Shown piece after piece: positions 11,928-14,141 of a stretch of DNA of 14,141 bases. The stretch is from DASPKW01 sp038244055. GTDB taxonomy: Bacteria; Planctomycetota; Phycisphaerae; Tepidisphaerales; Tepidisphaeraceae. The stretch is taken from assembly GCA_038244055.1 (NCBI GenBank), contig JBBRTW010000159.1, positions 1-14,141 on the forward strand, given 5' to 3'. The translations under genes and the position numbers were made by a program. How positions within the stretch are numbered: the first letter of the stretch is position 1; the number at the start of each line of letters is the position of its first letter. Below the pieces are notes generated by a model. The model ran no database searches and was not told the origin of the DNA. It saw only the letters and a program-made list of their open reading frames with translations.

Positions 11928-13217
11928 ATGACCGCAACCAACGATGTCACGCTGGCGCCGCCGCTCGAACCTGAATCGCCGCGCTCGCCCATCGACAAAG
12001 CCAAATGGCTCGTGCTGCTGGCGGCGTTTCTGGGCTGGATGTTCGATGGGCTGGAGATGGGAATCTTCCCGCAGATTTCCCGCCCGGCCATGACCGAGCT
12101 CCTCAAACTCGATCTACTGTCCAAAGAGGCCGCCGAAAAGACGCTGGGACAGTGGAACAATTTCATCGCCGCCATGTTCCTCTGGGGGGCGGCCCTGGGC
12201 GGACTGGTCTTCGGCTGGCTCGGCGACAAAATCGGCCGGGTTAAGGCGATGTCCATCTCGATCCTGATCTACTCGGTCTTCACCGGCCTGCTCTACTTCG
12301 CGAGTTCCCCGCAGTACCTCGCCGGCATGCGCTTCGTGGCCGCCATCGGCATGGGAGGCGAATGGGCGCTGGGCGTGGCCCTGGTCATGGAGGTATGGGA
12401 TGCCAAATACCGGCCCATTCTCGCCGGACTGATCGGGGCGGCATCCAACGTTGGTTTCGTTCTCATCAGCGCGCTGGGAGCGCTGATCCAGGTCAACCAG
12501 AGTAACTGGCGCTGGCTGGTGCTGGCGGGGGCTGCGCCGGCGGTGTTGACCCTGATCATCCAGATGTTCGTTCCTGAATCGCACAAATGGACCGAGTCGC
12601 AAAAACTGGCCCCGTCAAAACCGATCAAGGAACTTTTCGGCGATGCCAAACTCCGGATGAATGTGATCATCTCGATCTGCATCGCCTCGGTCGCCCTGCT
12701 GGGAACCTGGGGCGCTGTGCAGAATATTCCCACCTGGGCCGGCAAGATGGCCCACAAGACGCCCTCGACCATCGGCGTTTCCGGGATTGTCATCGGCCTG
12801 GGCGCGATCGTCGGCTGCCTGATCGCCCCGATCATTGCCAGGGTGCTCAATCGCCGTATCGCTTATTTCCTGCTCTGCCTGGGGTCGCTGATCTCCTGCG
12901 AAATCCTGTTCAAATATTTCGACGACTACACCTGGGGCTTTCTGGGAATGGCGTTCATCGTCGGCGGAATCACCGCGGCCTTCTACGGCTGGATGCCCCT
13001 CTATCTCCCCGAACTGTTCCCCACGCGCGTTCGCGCCACCGCGCAGGGGCTGGCGTTCAACTTCGGCCGGATCGCCGCGGGCATCGGCGCCATCACCGGC
13101 GCCATGGTCGCCACGAATTTCGCCCAGATCGGCGTGTATGTCTCGCTGATTTACGTGGTGGGCATGCTGGTCATCTGGATCGCGCCGGAGACTAAGGGCA
13201 AACCGCTGCCGGCGTGA
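11928..13217 (+). CDS. MFS transporter, sugar/organic-acid symporter-like
   Basis: A 429-residue inner-membrane carrier with about 12 hydrophobic segments in two groups of six. Loop 2-3 has the MFS motif A as GWLGDKIGRVKA (residues 96-107). TM1 contains GWMFDGLEMGIF, where an Asp in the same position is typical of metabolite:H+ symporters (FDGYD in aromatic-acid carriers). The protein ends in PETKGKPL, the sugar-porter-type PETKGK box. A small hydrophilic loop with SHKWTESQKLAPSKPIKELFGD links the halves. The substrate is not determined. The ATG at 11928 starts 23 residues before the first basic cytoplasmic segment (DKAKW); a GGAG lies 13 nt upstream, too far to be strong. The same frame is open back to 11739 but that part has no conserved sequence. 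Confidence 0.92.
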   Translation: MTATNDVTLAPPLEPESPRSPIDKAKWLVLLAAFLGWMFDGLEMGIFPQISRPAMTELLKLDLLSKEAAEKTLGQWNNFIAAMFLWGAALGGLVFGWLGDKIGRVKAMSISILIYSVFTGLLYFASSPQYLAGMRFVAAIGMGGEWALGVALVMEVWDAKYRPILAGLIGAASNVGFVLISALGALIQVNQSNWRWLVLAGAAPAVLTLIIQMFVPESHKWTESQKLAPSKPIKELFGDAKLRMNVIISICIASVALLGTWGAVQNIPTWAGKMAHKTPSTIGVSGIVIGLGAIVGCLIAPIIARVLNRRIAYFLLCLGSLISCEILFKYFDDYTWGFLGMAFIVGGITAAFYGWMPLYLPELFPTRVRATAQGLAFNFGRIAAGIGAITGAMVATNFAQIGVYVSLIYVVGMLVIWIAPETKGKPLPA

Positions 13218-13228
13218 TTGGGAATACG

Positions 13229-13262
13229 CGCGAGTTAGCCGCTTGGGCTTGCCCAGCGCGTC
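13229..13262 (-). repeat. 34-bp palindromic repeat, copy B
   Basis: On the minus strand it reads GACGCGC-TGG-GCAAGC-CCA-A-GCGGCTAACTCGCG. It differs from copy C only at the stem arms next to the GCAAGC core, where complementarity is kept (TGG/CCA here, CGG/CCG in C, TTC/GAA in A). Confidence 0.85.
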
Positions 13263-13280
13263 CAGATGCGCGGAACTACC

Positions 13281-13296
13281 AGACAATGAGACAATC
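13281..13296. repeat. 8-nt array AGACAATG, left arm
   Basis: AGACAATG then AGACAATC, followed by degenerate AGAACATA. It is inverted relative to GTCTGATT, GTCTCCCC, GTCTCATT at 13441-13464. Confidence 0.7.
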
Positions 13297-13314
13297 AGAA
13301 CATAAGCAGGGAGA

Positions 13315-13333
13315 CGATTTCAGGACGAAATCG
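13315..13333. repeat. Small hairpin inside the repeat island
   Basis: CGATTTC and GAAATCG are perfect reverse complements around a 5-nt loop (AGGAC). Confidence 0.55.
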
Positions 13334-13440
13334 CGTCGCAGTCATCCTGAGAGAGCCTTAGCGACAGAAGGATTTAGCCTCGGCAATCAAGGCCCAATCA
13401 ATCGCCGAGAATGGACAAACAAAAGCGCATTCATCTCACT

Positions 13441-13504
13441 GTCTGATTGTCTCCCCGTCTCATTGTCTTCCTCATCCAACCTCCGTGCCTCCGTGTCTCT
13501 GTGA
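13441..13504. repeat. 8-nt array, GTCTCATT then CTCCGTGT units
   Basis: Eight consecutive octamers in one register: GTCTGATT, GTCTCCCC, GTCTCATT, GTCTTCCT, CATCCAAC, CTCCGTGC, CTCCGTGT, CTCTGTGA. The unit changes mid-array while the 8-nt phase is kept, as happens with 7-nt phase in the purK insert. Confidence 0.85.
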
Positions 13505-13530
13505 CGAATTCCTCTGGAATCGCGCCCTCC

Positions 13531-13564
13531 GACGCGCCGGGCAAGCCCGGGCGGCTAACTCGCG
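13531..13564 (+). repeat. 34-bp palindromic repeat, copy C
   Basis: Reads GACGCGC-CGG-GCAAGC-CCG-G-GCGGCTAACTCGCG. It forms an inverted pair with copy B, closing a 336-bp block (13229-13564). Confidence 0.85.
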
Positions 13565-13604
13565 CTATTGAAAAAAATGAAGCGCTGCTCTACTCAATGC
13601 CCCC

Positions 13605-14141
13605 ATGCCCCTCACCATCTTCTGCAATCACCGCTTCCTGGATGATGACGCTAACGCCCTGCTGGTCGATGAAATGCGCCGGCTGGGGCATCGGCTGGTT
13701 TATTCCGCCAGCATCACCACCTCCAACCTCTCCTCCGCCGCCGCCGACCCGGCCATCGACGATGCCGACATCGCCTTTGGCCAGCCCGACCCCGCCTCGA
13801 TCATCGCCGCGCCGCGCCTGAAATTCGTGCAACTCACCACCGCCGGCTACGAGCGCTACGATCGCGACGACCTTCGCTCGGCCATGAAATCGCGCGGGGC
13901 GGCGCTGTCTACATCATCATCCGTCTACGCCGAACCGGTCGCCCAGCACACGCTGGCGCTGATGATGGCGCTCTCGCGGCAGTTGCCCTGGGCGCATGAA
14001 GAGCAGCGGACGACCAGGGCATGGTCGGCCGCGCCGATGCGGAACAAGTGCCGGCTTCTGGAGGAGCAGACCGTGGTGATTCTGTCGTTCGGCACGATCG
14101 CGCGGCGGCTGGTGGAACTCCTCGCGCCGCTGAAAATGAAC
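13605..14141 (+). CDS. D-isomer-specific 2-hydroxyacid dehydrogenase, N-terminal part (runs off the window)
   Basis: 179 residues are visible and the frame is open to the last base. The family catalyses NAD(P)-dependent reduction or oxidation of 2-keto/2-hydroxy acids. Seen: an N-terminal substrate-domain half with a PRLKFVQLTTAGYERYD segment (residues about 70-86), ALSTSSSVYAEPVAQHTLALMMALSRQLP (the usual V-x-E-x-x-x-x-x-x-L linker helix, about 100-128), and the start of the Rossmann domain, QTVVILSFGTIARRLVELLAPLKM. The nucleotide loop reads S-F-G-T-I-A instead of G-x-G-x-x-G, so two glycines are replaced, which is unusual. The catalytic Arg-Glu-His residues lie beyond the window. The ATG at 13605 was chosen over 13597, which is in another frame. 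No Shine-Dalgarno is seen; the repeat island ends 40 bp upstream. Confidence 0.88.
   Translation, partial: MPLTIFCNHRFLDDDANALLVDEMRRLGHRLVYSASITTSNLSSAAADPAIDDADIAFGQPDPASIIAAPRLKFVQLTTAGYERYDRDDLRSAMKSRGAALSTSSSVYAEPVAQHTLALMMALSRQLPWAHEEQRTTRAWSAAPMRNKCRLLEEQTVVILSFGTIARRLVELLAPLKMN

Larger units (their letters stand above)
13218..13604. other. 387-bp non-coding repeat island
   Basis: No gene is supported between the MFS and dehydrogenase genes. It is almost fully occupied by nested repeats: two inverted copies of a 34-bp palindromic repeat (13229-13262, 13531-13564), inverted octamer arrays (13281-13296 and 13441-13504), and a 7-bp stem hairpin (13315-13333). It also contains an ATCCT...AGGAT pair (13344-13373, in a GTCATCCTGAG context). 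Confidence 0.7.

Noticed and set aside
13605..14141. Frameshifted or broken dehydrogenase
   Set aside because: One frame reads through all recognisable segments to the window edge; the only oddity is the glycine loop.

Overview
The window is GC-rich (about 60-65% by eye) and its genes are compact, with weak or absent Shine-Dalgarno sequences. It carries a Tat-exported Gfo/Idh/MocA oxidoreductase, a secreted TIM-barrel (glycosidase-like) protein, a PilZ protein, and separate class I PurE and PurK. This mix suggests a Planctomycetota-like bacterium, perhaps Phycisphaerae. That assignment is inference from gene content only; no rRNA or marker gene is present.

Layout. Bases 1-113 hold the tail of a probable ISKra4-type transposase. 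Next, on the minus strand, come a secreted TIM-barrel protein (3021-1270) and a nitrilase-superfamily amidohydrolase (1221-250), probably co-transcribed. purE (3209-3670, +) is divergent from them. A Tat-signal oxidoreductase (5193-3844, -) and a short xylanase-like remnant separate purE from purK (5660-7060, +). A lipid-exporter-type ABC protein with a PDZ-like domain in its first extracytoplasmic loop (9344-7083, -) converges on purK and diverges from a DegT/DnrJ aminotransferase (9568-10707, +). A small four-helix-bundle (S23/IVP) gene (10760-11125, +) sits between the aminotransferase and a PilZ gene (11566-11195, -). An MFS transporter (11928-13217, +), a 336-bp repeat island, and the start of a D-2-hydroxyacid dehydrogenase (13605 to the window end, +) complete it.

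The most striking layer is not a gene. The window carries many short arrays of 7-nt units, and in a few places 8-nt units, that keep their register while the unit sequence changes. They include TGTCAAA, ATTGCGG, GTCCGTT/AACGGAC, NNNGAAG, CTTCTCG, CCTGAAC and TTCATCC, plus the octamers GTCTCATT, CTCCGTGT and TTCGCGCC. Several occur as inverted pairs. One pair brackets the four-helix-bundle gene as a 481-bp cassette lying 3 nt from the stop codons of both convergent neighbours. Another composite of about 32 heptamers is inserted in frame inside purK and adds about 77 residues. A third cluster is inserted in frame in the linker of the ABC exporter. Others occupy intergenic regions, one running up to the start codon of the aminotransferase. 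A separate 34-bp palindromic repeat with covarying stem arms is present three times. Together these suggest an active, poorly described family of repeat-bounded small elements, with the four-helix-bundle protein as a candidate associated factor. The element idea is inference; the arrays, registers and gene positions are read directly.
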